From: Trichomonas vaginalis G3
Taxonomy: Eukaryota; Parabasalia; Trichomonadida; Trichomonadidae
NCBI RefSeq assembly: GCF_026262505.1
Contig: NC_067204.1
Coordinates: forward strand, 11,488,522-11,552,521
Direction: 5' to 3'
Length of the DNA: 64,000 bases
Shown here: positions 39,208-49,281 of the stretch, piece after piece
Layout of the letters: each line of letters begins with the position of its first letter
How positions within the stretch are numbered: position 1 is the stretch's first letter
Translations under genes and position numbers: made by a program
The notes under the pieces: model-generated
The model's input: only the letters and a program-made list of their open reading frames with translations
What the model was told of the DNA's origin: nothing
Database searches by the model: none

Positions 39208-40847
39208 ATGACGACTAACTATTTGGTGCCAAACACTAAACCGATTAATGGAAATGTGTTTCATTCATTCGAAAAGATAAATGAAATATTCGCAAAGAAT
39301 GATGGAAGAAGATATTATAGAGAACTTGAAAGTTCATGCTATGACTCTGATGCTCCATATTTTGATGATAAACAAACTCATTTAAGAATTACAAATCCGG
39401 CTCATGATGTGAACCAATTAGGTGACACATATATTAAACGCAAAGTTAAAGCAACTCTAGTTTCAAATAAAGCTTTCACATGTGATGCCGCTTTTAAATG
39501 CATGCGTTTATTCGTTGGTTACAAATCATCAAATCAAAGCTTTAAACAATTAGAAGTAGAAACCGAAAGAGGTGATGCCGGTTATCTTCAGATGGATTGC
39601 GCCCGTGAATCTTTCGCATTTGCAACATATAAACCAAAATCAGAAAGGAAAGTTAAAAAGTTTGTTCATTCGTTATATAATAATGTTCAAAAATATGATA
39701 ACTCAGTATGTGGTAAATATATTGACCCTTCAGAAGTTTTCAAGAAAGCAAATGAAGAAGTTGATATCACTTTTGATATGATTATTCCGGTAAATGATTT
39801 GTTAGCATTTCAGGCGTTCGATGATTATCCTAAATCATTTGGTGAAATCATTCTTAAATATTATGTTTTCAGGGATACTTTAGTATTTTGTCAGGTTGAC
39901 CCGTTAAGAGTTGCTGATTTACAAAATTACGTTTATGAAAAGATAACTGATGAAAATTATGAAAAGATTATGAATCATGTTTATAAATATGATCGCAAAT
40001 TCCAACAAATCGGACTTCCTGCCAAATTAATTACAAGCTTAGCCACTACATCTGCTGACGCAACAGTTGAAGACGTTATTATTTCATGCACAAAGATGGA
40101 GGTTTTAGAGGATAAATGCATTACACCAGGATACGGTTTAATTGAAGAATCAGTTAAAGCAATACCACGTTTATTTAGTAAGGAAGATCCATTCATGATT
40201 CCAGCTCAACATATTGACGTTCGTTCACTAAATGGAGGTTGCATCACTCCTGAAGGTATCAGCTCAGATTTCTCATACGCTCTTCATAATGTTACAGATG
40301 TTGTGTTAGCATTTCCGAAGAATGCAATGCAAAGAACAGTTTTAGAAAATCCAATGCTTCGAGGTCTTCAGGTCACTATAGATTCCAGAAACTTCCCCGA
40401 TCAAGCGATGACCACAGTGGGCGACATATTCTTTACACGTATGCTTCAAGCTTCTGATTTAGATGGAGTGAATGAATGCACGGAAGAATACGAGGACTCA
40501 TTAACTAGACCACTGAATGATGATGATGGCACACCATTAGCTAGAACATGGAAAGACCAAACTTCATTCTTATGCACTATTCCAGTTCAACGTGATGGAG
40601 CGGGTATTTCTTTGATGGATTAGAAACTTTCAACTCACAAGTTACAGTACAAGTGAAAGCTTATCCAATCATTCAGGGTGTAAATGACACTTACTGTTCA
40701 AAGGTGACAAATCCTCCTCAGGTTTGGTTTACTAGGACTACGTATTGGACATGGACACCGGATGAAGGTTTGAAATATCATCCAACAGGTACACCACCAC
40801 AGTATAGAAGTTCATATGATGAAATATTGATGAATAGAAATGTATAA
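39208..40847 (+). pseudogene. Major capsid protein (double jelly roll), lightly broken
   Basis: The interval encodes most of a Polinton major capsid protein: N-terminal HLRITNPAHDVNQLGDTYIK, the first jelly roll with FTCDAAFKCMRLFVGYKS, a second roll with LRGLQVTIDSRNFPDQAM and GDIFFTRMLQASDLDG, and a C-terminal part with VQVKAYPIIQGVNDTYCS. The overall size (about 540 codons) suits the family, whose trimers build icosahedral shells. The only capsid gene in the window. About one break. Confidence 0.7.
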
Positions 40848-40871
40848 AATTATAAATTTATTTTTGATTAA

Positions 40872-41698
40872 ATGGATTTAAATTCATCCACCCCTTATGA
40901 AGAATTAGCAGGAGTAATAATACATACGTAGATGATATGATTAATGAAGCATTGAGTGATAATAGAAATGCTCTATCTAAGGAAAAATTAATGAAAATTC
41001 CATATTCTGAATGTTACTTAAATTCAATCACTGCAGCAATTGGTAAACAAAATAAAGGTAAAACATTAACGATATTAAAACAAATTATCATTATTGCTAA
41101 CACTTCACCCTATTCACATGTGTTAATTTATATCAACCGTTCAGGTTCACCTTCAGATGATACATTTGAATCTTTAAAGCATTTAATCAAAATTCCAATT
41201 ATTTATTTATCACAAGAAGAAGCAGAAGATTATTTAAAAAACTTTGTAATGTATAAAGAATTATATAATACAATCAAGAAGCAAGGATTAGAGGATAAAA
41301 TTATTGATAAACAACGGGATGAATTATTTGAAACACTTTCTATTTCAAATTTTGATAAAGAATTTTTGCATTCACTAATTTTTCTAGATGATGCCGTGAA
41401 ATCAAAACTAATAACAAATGAGAAATCATATTTTAATCAGTTATTAACTCAATGTCGACATATTCAATGTTCATTCTTCATGGCTGTTCAATACTTCAAA
41501 GCATTAAGCACAAACATTAAATCAAATCTATCAACCCTTTTCATTTTCAGTGGGTTTAGTCGTCAACAGTTGAACGTTATGCTTTATCAAGTGAATTTAC
41601 CAATGAGCATTAATGAACTTTACACACAATATCAACAATTAGGAGAACATGGAAAAATAATAGTTGATTTAAATAAAGGTTCCATTAAATTCGAATAA
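40872..41698 (+). pseudogene. DNA-packaging ATPase (HerA/FtsK type), lightly broken
   Basis: Walker A IGKQNKGKT and Walker B LIFLDDA, with the following helper segment CSFFMAVQYFKALSTNIKSN and a C-terminal strand pair (GKIIVDLNKGSIKF). Matches the ATPases of the other two elements in order of motifs and length. It follows the capsid gene, as is usual in this group. It looks nearly whole (about one break, near its start). Confidence 0.75.
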
Positions 41699-41738
41699 CT
41701 TTTTATAATTAATTTTTATTTTTTATTTATAATTAAAC

Positions 41739-42596
41739 ATGACAGAAATGGTAAATCTTCTACAGGTTCCATTAAAACAAGGGACAAACAAAAGGGGTGC
41801 ATATAATAGAACTATGAAAGTTCCTGATGGAATGAAAGAATTAGTTCATATTGTTGCCGGTCTTCAAAAGGATGTTAAACAAATGAGAAACGTTTTAACA
41901 TTACCAGAAGCTCAAGCATATGCCAAACGTCATGGTCCAAATTGGGAAGCACACGAAGCAGACATTACGGGTCCAAATGGAAAACCTGATGGTATAAATG
42001 AAGTTTTCGTTACTGATGGTCAAGGAAATATTAAAGTCATAAATGGGTATAAATTAACAATGACGGATTATCCTAAACGTAAAGCATATAATGAACATTA
42101 TCCTATGCAATTTGATGAAAATGGAAAAGCTGTTAAACAATACATTGGAGAAGGTGAAAATGGTCCAATTAATTCATACCGTCATAATCCATATTCTTAC
42201 TTCAATGAAGAATTAAATGCTATTGAAGAGGGACCGGATGGATTACCACGATATTCTAACCAGTTTGATGGTCAATATGCAAATTTAAGACCTGAAATTC
42301 CAGCTAAGAAATTCTTTAAAGTTGCTTTATTCGATCCAGTTTTCGCAAATGTTAAAGATGAACTTAAACAGCAATTCCAACCAATTATAGTAGCAAGAAT
42401 TGCATCAGGTGCTTTATCTCAAGCATTCAAAGATTTAATTAAGAAACCATTATATCAGCAACGAGGTTTAACTTATGATTTAGTTAAGGAATCAGATAAA
42501 AGAAAATTTGAGAAATCAGATGATTATAAGAATGCAATTAATGAATATATTCGGTCTATTAATTTCGATGAAAATGCTAAAAAATCAACTTCATGA
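41739..42596 (+). CDS. Unknown 285-residue virion-type protein
   Basis: Starts [21 protein letters not shown] basic, glycine-containing N-terminus, then [17 protein letters not shown] and [20 protein letters not shown], and a long helical C-terminus. No family recognised. It is intact and lies between ATPase and penton-like genes in the structural block, so a capsid or core role is inferred. Leader of the element-B type (TTTTTATTTTTTATTTATAA). Confidence 0.45.
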   Translation: MTEMVNLLQVPLKQGTNKRGAYNRTMKVPDGMKELVHIVAGLQKDVKQMRNVLTLPEAQAYAKRHGPNWEAHEADITGPNGKPDGINEVFVTDGQGNIKVINGYKLTMTDYPKRKAYNEHYPMQFDENGKAVKQYIGEGENGPINSYRHNPYSYFNEELNAIEEGPDGLPRYSNQFDGQYANLRPEIPAKKFFKVALFDPVFANVKDELKQQFQPIIVARIASGALSQAFKDLIKKPLYQQRGLTYDLVKESDKRKFEKSDDYKNAINEYIRSINFDENAKKSTS

Positions 42597-42671
42597 ACAA
42601 ATACAGGAAATAATAGATTCAAAAGTTCCAGCAAAATAAAAGTTTAAATATATTTTTTTATTCGAATATAA

Positions 42672-43372
42672 ATGAGAAGACGTTTCACTAGTCAAAAGAA
42701 CACTAACGCAAAAGCAGAGATTACGGTTGGTTATAACGTAAATGATGATAAATCACGAATTATTCAAAAATGTTAAAGTTAATGTTAGTCCTGAATTAAC
42801 AAGGTCAGCAACTCAACCAAATTTATTAACTCGTGACTTACCGAAGAATGAGGAGAATGAAGAAAACCGTGAGAATGGAGACCCAATCATTTTATCTGAA
42901 CCTGGTAAAGAACCCGTTGAAATTCCCACTTATCCAACATACCCCCACCTCTTTCATCAAACATCGAAACCCAGGAATCTACGATTACAGTCGCAATGCG
43001 CCATATAAAATAGACATTAATTCTGAATTAATGAAAATTTACCGTGATATCATAACTGATAATTATGATTCAATAATAAATTTAATTGACCAATCCGGTT
43101 TAATTATTTTACCTTATGAATCATTAATTCACATTATCGCCATTCTTTGTGATGTTCAAGATTCAGACGTGAAGATTCAATTTTTCATAGATGATGAGGT
43201 TTCATGCTGCGGAACAGTTGCAAAAATAAATCCTATAAAGGATATTAGCACAATTAAGATATCAAAGAACGGAACAACAACTGAACTTCATTTAACATAT
43301 AATGATATTTATAATAAAATAGTTGATGAATATAAAATATCACTTGAAAAATTCTTTGTTAAGGCTATTTAA
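42672..43372 (+). pseudogene. Conserved virion-block protein, broken
   Basis: Begins MRRRFTSQKNTNAK; the later part (IDINSELMKIYRDIITDNYD and CDVQDSDVKIQFFIDDEVSCC) aligns by eye with the intact 52,230 product of element C: same LI...GLIIL helix, CCG motif and YKISLEKFFV end. Function unknown. About two breaks. Confidence 0.55.
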
Positions 43373-43848
43373 TATTCAAGCATTAACATTATCGAATAAT
43401 AATCCTTTGAATCATAATCGATAATAATTGACCTTTCACCAGTTTCTATCGTTTGTTTTATTTCTTTTTGTTCCCCACTATCCGGATCGGTCATTGTAAT
43501 TGTTTTTGTTATAGTATCAGCTTTATCTTTAACTTCAATCTTTTTTCCATCGGGATATTTAAACCAAAATTCCAAAAATTCGATATTGTCAATCTGTTCA
43601 TATTTTAATCTATCAATTACATTTTTAATACCATCTGAAAATCTTATGAAATGGTCATTATATGGGTTTGATTGAACTAAATTTGAATGAAGTGAAATAT
43701 AACCTGATGATGAATATGACATCGACTCATATTTTCTGAAAACACTAAAATTTATAACATGAATGAATTTCTTATTCGTTGAATTTATGAATTCTTGAGG
43801 TAATCTTATTCTAGTTTTATTTATCACTGGAAAATAACGCTTTACCAT
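43369..43848 (-). CDS. Minor virion protein related to the 8,782 family
   Basis: 159 residues (MVKRYFPVINKTRIRLPQEF). The order SMSYSSSGYISLHSNL ... FLEFWFKYPDGKKI ... IIIDYDSKDYYSIMLMLEY parallels the end of the 8,782 product (SFSSSNNSFLC, DFQVWFTTNG, YYDFYLELSFIYNY). It corresponds to only the C-terminal half of that family. Convergent with the previous gene, overlapping it by four bases. Confidence 0.4.
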   Translation of the reverse strand: MVKRYFPVINKTRIRLPQEFINSTNKKFIHVINFSVFRKYESMSYSSSGYISLHSNLVQSNPYNDHFIRFSDGIKNVIDRLKYEQIDNIEFLEFWFKYPDGKKIEVKDKADTITKTITMTDPDSGEQKEIKQTIETGERSIIIDYDSKDYYSIMLMLEY

Positions 43849-43869
43849 ATTTTTAATCGTAATAAAAAA

Positions 43870-44607
43870 ATGTCAATTATCAATATTATTTCGAATAATA
43901 ACTGTGAATTAAATTTAACAGTTAGCGGAATTTATAATGTTACTCTCGTTTCTGTGAGTGGTAAATTTAATCCCATTCTTTTAGACCCTTCAGATTATAT
44001 ATCATTTATTAAAGATGACCATGAGCCGCATAGCGGCGGGGTCGTAGACCTAAAAACGTATGATATGTATATAAATAATGTGATAACGAAATGGGATATT
44101 AACATGATTTTAAGTTATTTAAATGAATCATTTATCGTATGGTATGAAGAAAATTTTAAATCAAAACCTGATAAACTTTTTGAACTTGATGAAATAAATA
44201 ACCTTATTAAATTTCCGCTGAAAATTAAATTTTGTACTCCTCGTCTTCGTTCATTGTTGGGGATATTAAATTTTGAAAAAGATGTTGGGGATGTTTTGTA
44301 TTCTGACACTGGTTCTAATTTCATTTTAATCAAATGTGATAAAGTTAATACCCCAATGAGATTTTCACATCAAACATTAGACCCTAACTCTTACCCATCA
44401 ATACAAAACATTTTATCCATCAACTTAAACATATTTTCTTTATCATATCCGTTTCAATTATCCGGGAATTCATTTATTCTTCATTCAAAAGATTTATCAA
44501 ATATTAAATTTAGAATAACTGACCTATTTGATTGTGATTTAGAATTTATGAATGAAATATTATGGCAATTTCAAATAGAAAAAATAGCTGATGAGATAAC
44601 AGATTAA
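43870..44607 (+). CDS. Penton-like minor capsid protein
   Basis: 245 residues, intact. Middle segment KFCTPRLRSLLGI corresponds to RMSHRVQLLLGA of the 53,071 protein, and the end HSKDLSNIKFRITDLFDCDLEF to SPHNLKDMQFRLVDFQGEPVEL. This L..I.FR..D.....L pattern is typical of the final strands of Polinton penton-like proteins. A mini-hairpin pair at 44,025-44,049 is read in frame as EPHSGGVVDL. Confidence 0.55.
   Translation: MSIINIISNNNCELNLTVSGIYNVTLVSVSGKFNPILLDPSDYISFIKDDHEPHSGGVVDLKTYDMYINNVITKWDINMILSYLNESFIVWYEENFKSKPDKLFELDEINNLIKFPLKIKFCTPRLRSLLGILNFEKDVGDVLYSDTGSNFILIKCDKVNTPMRFSHQTLDPNSYPSIQNILSINLNIFSLSYPFQLSGNSFILHSKDLSNIKFRITDLFDCDLEFMNEILWQFQIEKIADEITD
44025..44049. repeat. Mini-hairpin pair in frame
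   Basis: GCCGCATAGCGGC (44,025-44,037) and GTCGTAGAC (44,041-44,049), inside the penton-like gene without disturbing its frame. Confidence 0.85.
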
Positions 44608-44631
44608 ATATTTATTTTTAAATCGTAATAA

Positions 44632-46413
44632 ATGATTAAACAACAGCAACCACAGACCATTACATACGCCATATATGCATATAATTCAAAGACGGCAGAA
44701 CAAACGCAAATGTTGAAATATGGAGATTTGGAGATAGTATTGAAAAATGACCATTTCGAATTCGTTTGCAAAGGTGGTGCAGTGATATCAAATATAAAAG
44801 AAATTTTATTTATGAATTCAAAAATTAAAGGAATAACGGATGATATAACATCAATTCCACCAGAAGAACAAAGATATTACGCATTAAATGCATTTCCTAA
44901 AGTTTTGAAGATTGGAAGATTTAATTTAAATGAGGAATTCATAAAAGGTTTCCTAAATGACATAATGAAGAAAGCAGATAAGGAATATGTTAACGATGAG
45001 TTAGCAAAGAAAGCAGATAAGGAATATGTTAACGATGAGTTAGCAAAGAAAGCAGATAAGGAATATGTTAACGATGAGTTAGCAAAGAAAGCAGATAAGG
45101 AATATGTTAATGAAAAAGATAATGAAATTATAGAAAGGGTTGAATGGTATCATGAACGGACATCGAAGATTCTTAAAACTAAAGCTGATACAGGATGGGT
45201 TTCAGAATGTTTAGACCTTAAAGCAGATATATCATTTGTTAACGATGAGTTAGCAAAGAAAGCAGATAAGGAATATGTTAACGATGAGTTAGCAAAGAAA
45301 GCAGATAAGGAATATGTTAACGATGAGTTAGCAAAGAAAGCAGATATATCATTTGTTAACGATGAGTTAGCAAAGAAAGCAGATATATCATTTGTTAACG
45401 AAATATACCAAAGTTTAGTTGGAACAAAAAATATTGAAACTATTGTTGGCGACTTTTCTGTCAATGAAGAAAACAAATATTTTAGATGGGAGTTTGTACA
45501 GTCCTTAAGAAATGGTATACGGTATAAACTCATTCCGAAAAATAACAATGAAATGTATGTAGGCTATATAAAGAATAATGGCACACAAGTTAAAGTTCCA
45601 TTAGACAACAACTGCTACTTAAACTTATATGGAGACGAACAAAAGAAATATTTAAGAGTTTATGAAATGACGGATATGACATTGTCTAACGTAGCTCCAG
45701 CACCGTATTATTATGACTATGGTGTTGACGCACGTGTAGACCCAAAAAAGCAAACATTATATTTAGATTATTATAGATATAAAAGATATAATGCAATAGA
45801 AAAAACGAGAATAGTATACTATTATGAAGATGACAGAAATAAATATTTAAGTCAAGACTTTACCTACCCTGAAAACATAAGATTATATTATAAAAAATAT
45901 TCTGACACAAACCAGAAGAAACCCGAAATAGTTACACTATATTTTAAGTTCAAAAGAGACAATCCTATAATATCTCATATGTTTGATTTAATGAACCCAG
46001 TAGGTTCTATTTATACATCTATGGATGTGAGAGGTCCTCAAGCAATGTTTGGTGTTGGTGCATGGGAACAAATAGTCGACAGGTTTTTGTATTGTGCAAA
46101 CTCTTCAAAGGAAACAGGGGGAAGTAAAACAATTACGGGTGAAAATTTACCTGCACACAGTCACTACATAGATTTAAGCACATCTCAAGCAGGTTGGCAT
46201 AAGCATAGATATTGGGATTGGTCAGGAATGACAAAAGGTAAAGGATATGATGTTAAAGATGATGTTAAATTTGCCATAAATTGTTACTGGAGTGACACTC
46301 AGGGAGAAGGAAACCATACACATCGCGTTTCAGGATATACACAAACAACGGGACAAAGTAAAGATTACATGCCACCATTTATGACTGTATTCGCATGGTA
46401 TAGAGTTCAATGA
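44632..46413 (+). CDS. Phage-type fibre protein, whole
   Basis: 593 residues. Residues 1-115 are a putative base (MIKQQQPQTITYAIYAYN). Residues about 115-255 are 13-residue repeats KKADKEYVNDELA, a trimeric coiled coil, with an insert ERVEWYHERTSKILKTKADT. Residues 260-450 are strand-rich. The last 145 are a phage tail-fibre tip: PVGSIYTSMDVRGPQAMFG, GGSKTITGENLPAHSHYIDL, HTHRVSGYT, DYMPPFMTVFAWYR. Such tips in bacteriophages bind receptors, and fibres fill the same role in adenoviruses. The final 1,000 bases differ in composition from the front part and match element A, so the distal part seems acquired. Confidence 0.75.
   Translation: MIKQQQPQTITYAIYAYNSKTAEQTQMLKYGDLEIVLKNDHFEFVCKGGAVISNIKEILFMNSKIKGITDDITSIPPEEQRYYALNAFPKVLKIGRFNLNEEFIKGFLNDIMKKADKEYVNDELAKKADKEYVNDELAKKADKEYVNDELAKKADKEYVNEKDNEIIERVEWYHERTSKILKTKADTGWVSECLDLKADISFVNDELAKKADKEYVNDELAKKADKEYVNDELAKKADISFVNDELAKKADISFVNEIYQSLVGTKNIETIVGDFSVNEENKYFRWEFVQSLRNGIRYKLIPKNNNEMYVGYIKNNGTQVKVPLDNNCYLNLYGDEQKKYLRVYEMTDMTLSNVAPAPYYYDYGVDARVDPKKQTLYLDYYRYKRYNAIEKTRIVYYYEDDRNKYLSQDFTYPENIRLYYKKYSDTNQKKPEIVTLYFKFKRDNPIISHMFDLMNPVGSIYTSMDVRGPQAMFGVGAWEQIVDRFLYCANSSKETGGSKTITGENLPAHSHYIDLSTSQAGWHKHRYWDWSGMTKGKGYDVKDDVKFAINCYWSDTQGEGNHTHRVSGYTQTTGQSKDYMPPFMTVFAWYRVQ
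44970..45405. repeat. 39-bp tandem repeats coding the fibre coiled coil
   Basis: Two blocks (about 44,970-45,110 and 45,235-45,405) of nearly identical 39-base units, three to four in the first and about four in the second, with TATATCATTTGTT-type variants at some positions. Their DNA identity is higher than the protein needs, suggesting recent expansion. Confidence 0.9.
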
Positions 46414-46451
46414 TGAACTAAATATATTTTTGGTGAATTCAATAAAAATAA

Positions 46452-46476
46452 GCCGCTAGCGGCAAGGGCGAAGCCC
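46452..46476. repeat. Mini-hairpin pair after the fibre gene
   Basis: GCCGCTAGCGGC (46,452-46,463) and GGGCGAAGCCC (46,466-46,476), followed by ATGA. Between convergent genes. Confidence 0.85.
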
Positions 46477-46486
46477 ATGAGTTCAT

Positions 46487-47153
46487 TTACTCACAATATT
46501 TTTGTACATAAACGACCCCAAACTTTTAACTTCTTTTTCTGCAGCTTCAAATGCTATCTTAGCGAGTTCATATTCTCTAATTCTCTCTTTAAATCTTCTT
46601 GTTCCCATTGGTCTAGTTCGTATGGAGAATCTCTATAACCATAATATATCTCACGTTCATGTTCTAATTGTTTTTCACACATTTTTCCAACTTCTTCTTC
46701 GAACAAAGGTTTAGCATTCTCCACTGTATCTTCGAGTTCTTCTTCATCTAACTTCTCATGAACTTTCTTGTCTATGGAGTCCATAATATCTTTGACATAA
46801 AATGCATACTTTACAGAGCACCATTCAGCAACAAAATGAACGAGGTCAGCATGTATGTAAATACCTTTGAATTCATTCATAACGCCCTTAGTAAGCTCAT
46901 AAAATGCTTGTTTTGAGGTTGAGCCACTTTTGGCTCGACCGTATTCTTTCAACCAAAACTCAAGAATTTCCTGCATTTTAGCACTATTGAGAAATCTGTT
47001 TAAATGGTTTAACTTTCCTGCTTCTCTCGCCATCTTTGTTGCATTAATGTAACCATCCTTGTCTCTACGTAAGACTTCAATACCATTATAAGTGCCTTTT
47101 GTGAATGTTTCACCATTAGATTTGTTCGTGAATGTTTTTGCTTCGACTGACAT
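46487..47153 (-). pseudogene. KilA-N protein, near-identical inverted copy of 58,672
   Basis: Starts at ATG 47,153 (MSVEAKTFTNKSNGETF). The KilA-N domain is plain: GTYNGIEVLRRDKDGYINA, then TKMAREA and LNRFLNS, followed by an EFWLKEYG...GSTSKQAFYELTKG linker and a helical acidic C-terminus. DNA identity to the element C copy is near 98-99 percent by eye, in opposite orientation, including its promoter. About one break near its end. KilA-N proteins bind DNA and are frequent in large DNA viruses. Confidence 0.75.
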
Positions 47154-47225
47154 TTCTGTTCTTACATACAAAATAAAAAAATATTTTATAAAAATTAGCG
47201 TTATTTTTTCTATCTTAAGGAAATT
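47154..47225 (-). promoter_or_regulatory. Shared promoter/leader cassette of the 46,487 gene
   Basis: On the minus strand: TTCCTTAAGATAGAAAAAAT, an A/T run with ATATTTTTTTATT, and TTTTGTATGTAAGAACAG before ATG. Confidence 0.6.
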
Positions 47226-47287
47226 CACGAAAATTCAAGAGGTGAAAAAATCATTGATTTCGGCTGAGAAAAAACAGCAAAACCCTT

Positions 47288-47372
47288 CTTCCACGGGAAC
47301 AAAGAAATAAAGAAGAAATAAAGAAGAAATAAAGAAGAAATAAAGTAAATTTTTTATTTATTCCCGTGGAAG
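47288..47372. repeat. Hairpin with 12-bp arms around an 11-bp tandem repeat
   Basis: CTTCCACGGGAA (47,288-47,299) and TTCCCGTGGAAG (47,361-47,372) are exact reverse complements; between them are about four copies of an AAATAAAGAAG unit. Confidence 0.85.
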
Positions 47373-47438
47373 ATAGAGCACTTTTATGATACTTTTTATT
47401 CACGACAAACAAGACAAATAAAGAAAATAAGAAAATAC

Positions 47439-47511
47439 GGCGCTGTCGCGGTTCGAACCACAGACCTTGACCCCTCCATAACACCACCTTAGACCACTGT
47501 GCTACGTAGCC
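47439..47511 (-). tRNA. tRNA-like sequence, probably a pseudo-tRNA
   Basis: Exactly 73 bases on the minus strand with an A box TAGCACAGTGG and a B box GGTTCGAACC about 45 bases apart, as in type I tRNAs. A three-base-pair D stem (CAC/GTG) forms. However, the acceptor arm pairs at only four of seven positions, the T arm does not pair well unless one loop base is missing, and no good anticodon stem is found. The minus-strand frame over it reads VAQW...RGQGLWFEPR, the usual artefact of translating a tRNA. It lies inside element B, next to the KilA-N cassette. Confidence 0.4.
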
Positions 47512-47603
47512 TGTCGACATAAGATTTTATAAATTGCATATTTGACGTAAATTTATTTCCCAGTTATTCAAAAATAATTAATTATTGAATAACCTAAAAA
47601 CAT

Positions 47604-47631
47604 GAGACTTTGTCTCCGGACTCTTTGAGTC
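47604..47631. repeat. Mini-hairpin pair, intergenic
   Basis: GAGACTTTGTCTC (47,604-47,616) and GACTCTTTGAGTC (47,619-47,631), same 3-base TTT loops as elsewhere. Confidence 0.85.
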
Positions 47632-47677
47632 ACTTCACGATAAAATAAGTGATAACAAATTTTTATTTTTATCATAA

Positions 47678-47843
47678 ATGAATACCCCACAAGCTCAAAA
47701 ATTTACCACGAATCATAACAAGGGAGGAAATGATAAAAATGATGCAAGAACATGTTAAAAATAACAAACCACTAAAATTGAGAAAATGTGGTTATGCGGT
47801 AATGATGGAAAGAGAGATGTTGTCGAAGAGGAATAAAAATTAA
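47678..47843 (+). pseudogene. Small element B gene, broken
   Basis: ATG 47,678 follows a TTTTTATTTTTATCATAA leader of the element B type. Pieces read MNTPQAQKFTTNHNKGGND and, in a second frame, MIKMMQEHVKNNKPLKLRKC. Under 60 codons; product unknown. About one break. Confidence 0.35.
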
Positions 47844-48112
47844 ATTTGGATAGAGTTTAAAAATTCATCTTTATTAAATTCATCTCTTCCAATCAATTTA
47901 TTTATTCTATTAAATTCTTTTATTTTTGCTTCACTCAGTTTAAGGATTGAACGATAAGTTTCTAATTTTTCGATTATTTCTTTCCTCTCTTTATCGTTTT
48001 CAACCCCACCACATTGTGGCTTCTTTTTGTAATAACATATTTTTGATTTAATTCTGTTTAGTTTCTTTTTATATTCATCGTCTGGACTCTTGACTGCTTC
48101 GTTGTTACTCAT
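47840..48112 (-). CDS. Small helical basic protein, unknown
   Basis: 90 residues, MSNNEAVKSPDDEYKKKLNR. Almost all helix, lysine-rich, with a CYYKKKPQCGG segment. It directly follows the integrase remnant on the same strand and overlaps the previous gene's end by a few bases. No family recognised. Confidence 0.45.
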   Translation of the reverse strand: MSNNEAVKSPDDEYKKKLNRIKSKICYYKKKPQCGGVENDKERKEIIEKLETYRSILKLSEAKIKEFNRINKLIGRDEFNKDEFLNSIQI

Positions 48113-48131
48113 TTCTTACGAAATAAAAAAA

Positions 48132-48563
48132 TTAAATATTATTTAAATATAATGGAGTAATAAAATAAATCGGAATTTCTATTAATTTATTGTCAACTTC
48201 AACTAATACATTACCGTTAATATATCTAACAAATTCAGCTATTGTGTCAAATCTTCGTCTTCTTTTTGTCATTGATTTATTAGTTTTTCCATAATCGAGA
48301 TGAATCAAAACTTTATCCCCTTGTTTAAAATTCATGAGCCCCGAATTAATTTGTTCACGTTTAACATCATTTAACCTTTCCATTTGCTTTCTAATATATT
48401 CCCATTCTTTTGAAATATCATTTTTCATTTCCACTGGTTTCATGTTTATAGTTCTATGCCATGTATTATTGTAATAATATACTAACTGTTGTATGATGGA
48501 GTCATGATTTCCATCCCAGTATATCTGACCGTTAACCCCTAACGCATCTCTAAGAGTTCTCAT
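48132..48563 (-). pseudogene. Integrase remnant of Polinton B
   Basis: Open minus-strand piece beginning within the integrase core (MRTLRDALG, compare RTLRDLN of 57,415) and including YYNNTWHRTINMKPVEM plus the basic SH3/chromo-like C-terminus (FKQGDKVLIHLDYGKTNKS). The catalytic N-terminal half is not present. A fossil; the family integrates Polintons. Confidence 0.7.
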
Positions 48564-48823
48564 TACCGCATCAACTATTTTATTATGAAACGTAAGTTAG
48601 TATCCCTATCTTGGGTACGGCGGCACTGCGTTCCACCTTACCCAAGTTAACGGTTTGACACTTTACGAAACCGGTAACGTATATTTTACAACACAACCAT
48701 AACACCAACTTAACCTTAAATATTTACAAAACCATCTGACACATAAATGACTTCACTAATGACTTCACAAACGACTTCACTAATGAAAAATAAACGTTCT
48801 CACTAACGTTCCCATTAATGTTC
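48564..48823. other. Junction between Polintons B and C
   Basis: Gene-free. A stem CTTGGGTA (48,610-48,617) / TACCCAAG (48,639-48,646) encloses a GC-rich loop with GCGGCACTGCG; this may mark the right end of B. Then short direct repeats of ACTTCACTAATG (48,745-48,790) precede the first gene of C. Confidence 0.4.
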
Positions 48824-49150
48824 TCACTTACAAAAGTATTTGCAGCGCTCCCATTGCTGTGCTTCACACAATATTTCATATTCTTCAGTATCGCTGCTGT
48901 CACTCCAATCGTCAGAGTCAAAGTCACTGTCAAAATAAATGTTAGTAAGTTTTGACAAAGCTAATGAAACACGCTTACCGTTTGTATCTATTGCTTTATT
49001 ATAATCTCCATTATGTTTGTTGTCATAAACGCTCAAACTAACTTTACCCTTTCTCCCTCGTATCTGATAGAATGTATTTTCACGAGGAACGAAGAACAAA
49101 TTCTTGAACTCATGACTGTTGTAGTTTGTTATCTCAATAGTTTTCGTCAT
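48824..49150 (-). CDS. Unknown 108-residue protein with serine/aspartate-rich stretch
   Basis: MTKTIEITNYNSHEFKNLFF. A basic strand-rich part (YQIRGRKGKVSLSVYDNKHNG...TNGKRVSLALSKL) vaguely recalls the DNA-binding module before HNH nucleases, followed by DSDFDSDDWSDSSDTEEYE and a tail with two cysteines. Intact; first gene of element C on the minus strand. Confidence 0.45.
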   Translation of the reverse strand: MTKTIEITNYNSHEFKNLFFVPRENTFYQIRGRKGKVSLSVYDNKHNGDYNKAIDTNGKRVSLALSKLTNIYFDSDFDSDDWSDSSDTEEYEILCEAQQWERCKYFCK

Positions 49151-49217
49151 TTACATCCAAATAAAATAAAAAATAAACTTAAAAATTAATGATATCACCA
49201 CCCTCACATGTATGAAA

Positions 49218-49275
49218 ACATAGCCCAAAAATAAATTTAGGTGAAGTGGTGAGATCTCACCTCTTTTTTCACCTC
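49218..49275. repeat. AGATCT-centred palindromic module
   Basis: Centre AGATCT at 49,252; arms GTGGTGAGATCTCACCTC, then TTTTTTCACCTC, joined on the left to TAAATTTAGGTGAAG. It follows the stop of the minus-strand gene at 49,282 in the same orientation as the arrays in element A. Confidence 0.85.
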
Positions 49276-49281
49276 ATGAAT

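Larger units (their letters stand above)
36877..48660. mobile_element. Polinton B (Maverick), ends approximate
   Basis: About 11.8 kb. Parts in order: duplicated-domain protein, small conserved protein, two pVI-like peptides, major capsid protein, packaging ATPase, unknown virion-type protein, penton-like protein and relatives, fibre-like protein, KilA-N cassette, integrase remnant. Its own genes favour GAT/AAT codons, unlike elements A and C, so it is a separate lineage; the fibre tip and KilA-N cassette have A/C-type composition and look imported. No polymerase or helicase is present, so the element seems internally incomplete. Roughly six or seven breaks; moderately young. Confidence 0.8.

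Noticed and set aside
47251-47520. 89-codon minus-strand frame
   Set aside because: It crosses the hairpin and the tRNA-like sequence; VAQW...FEPR is the typical translation of a tRNA.
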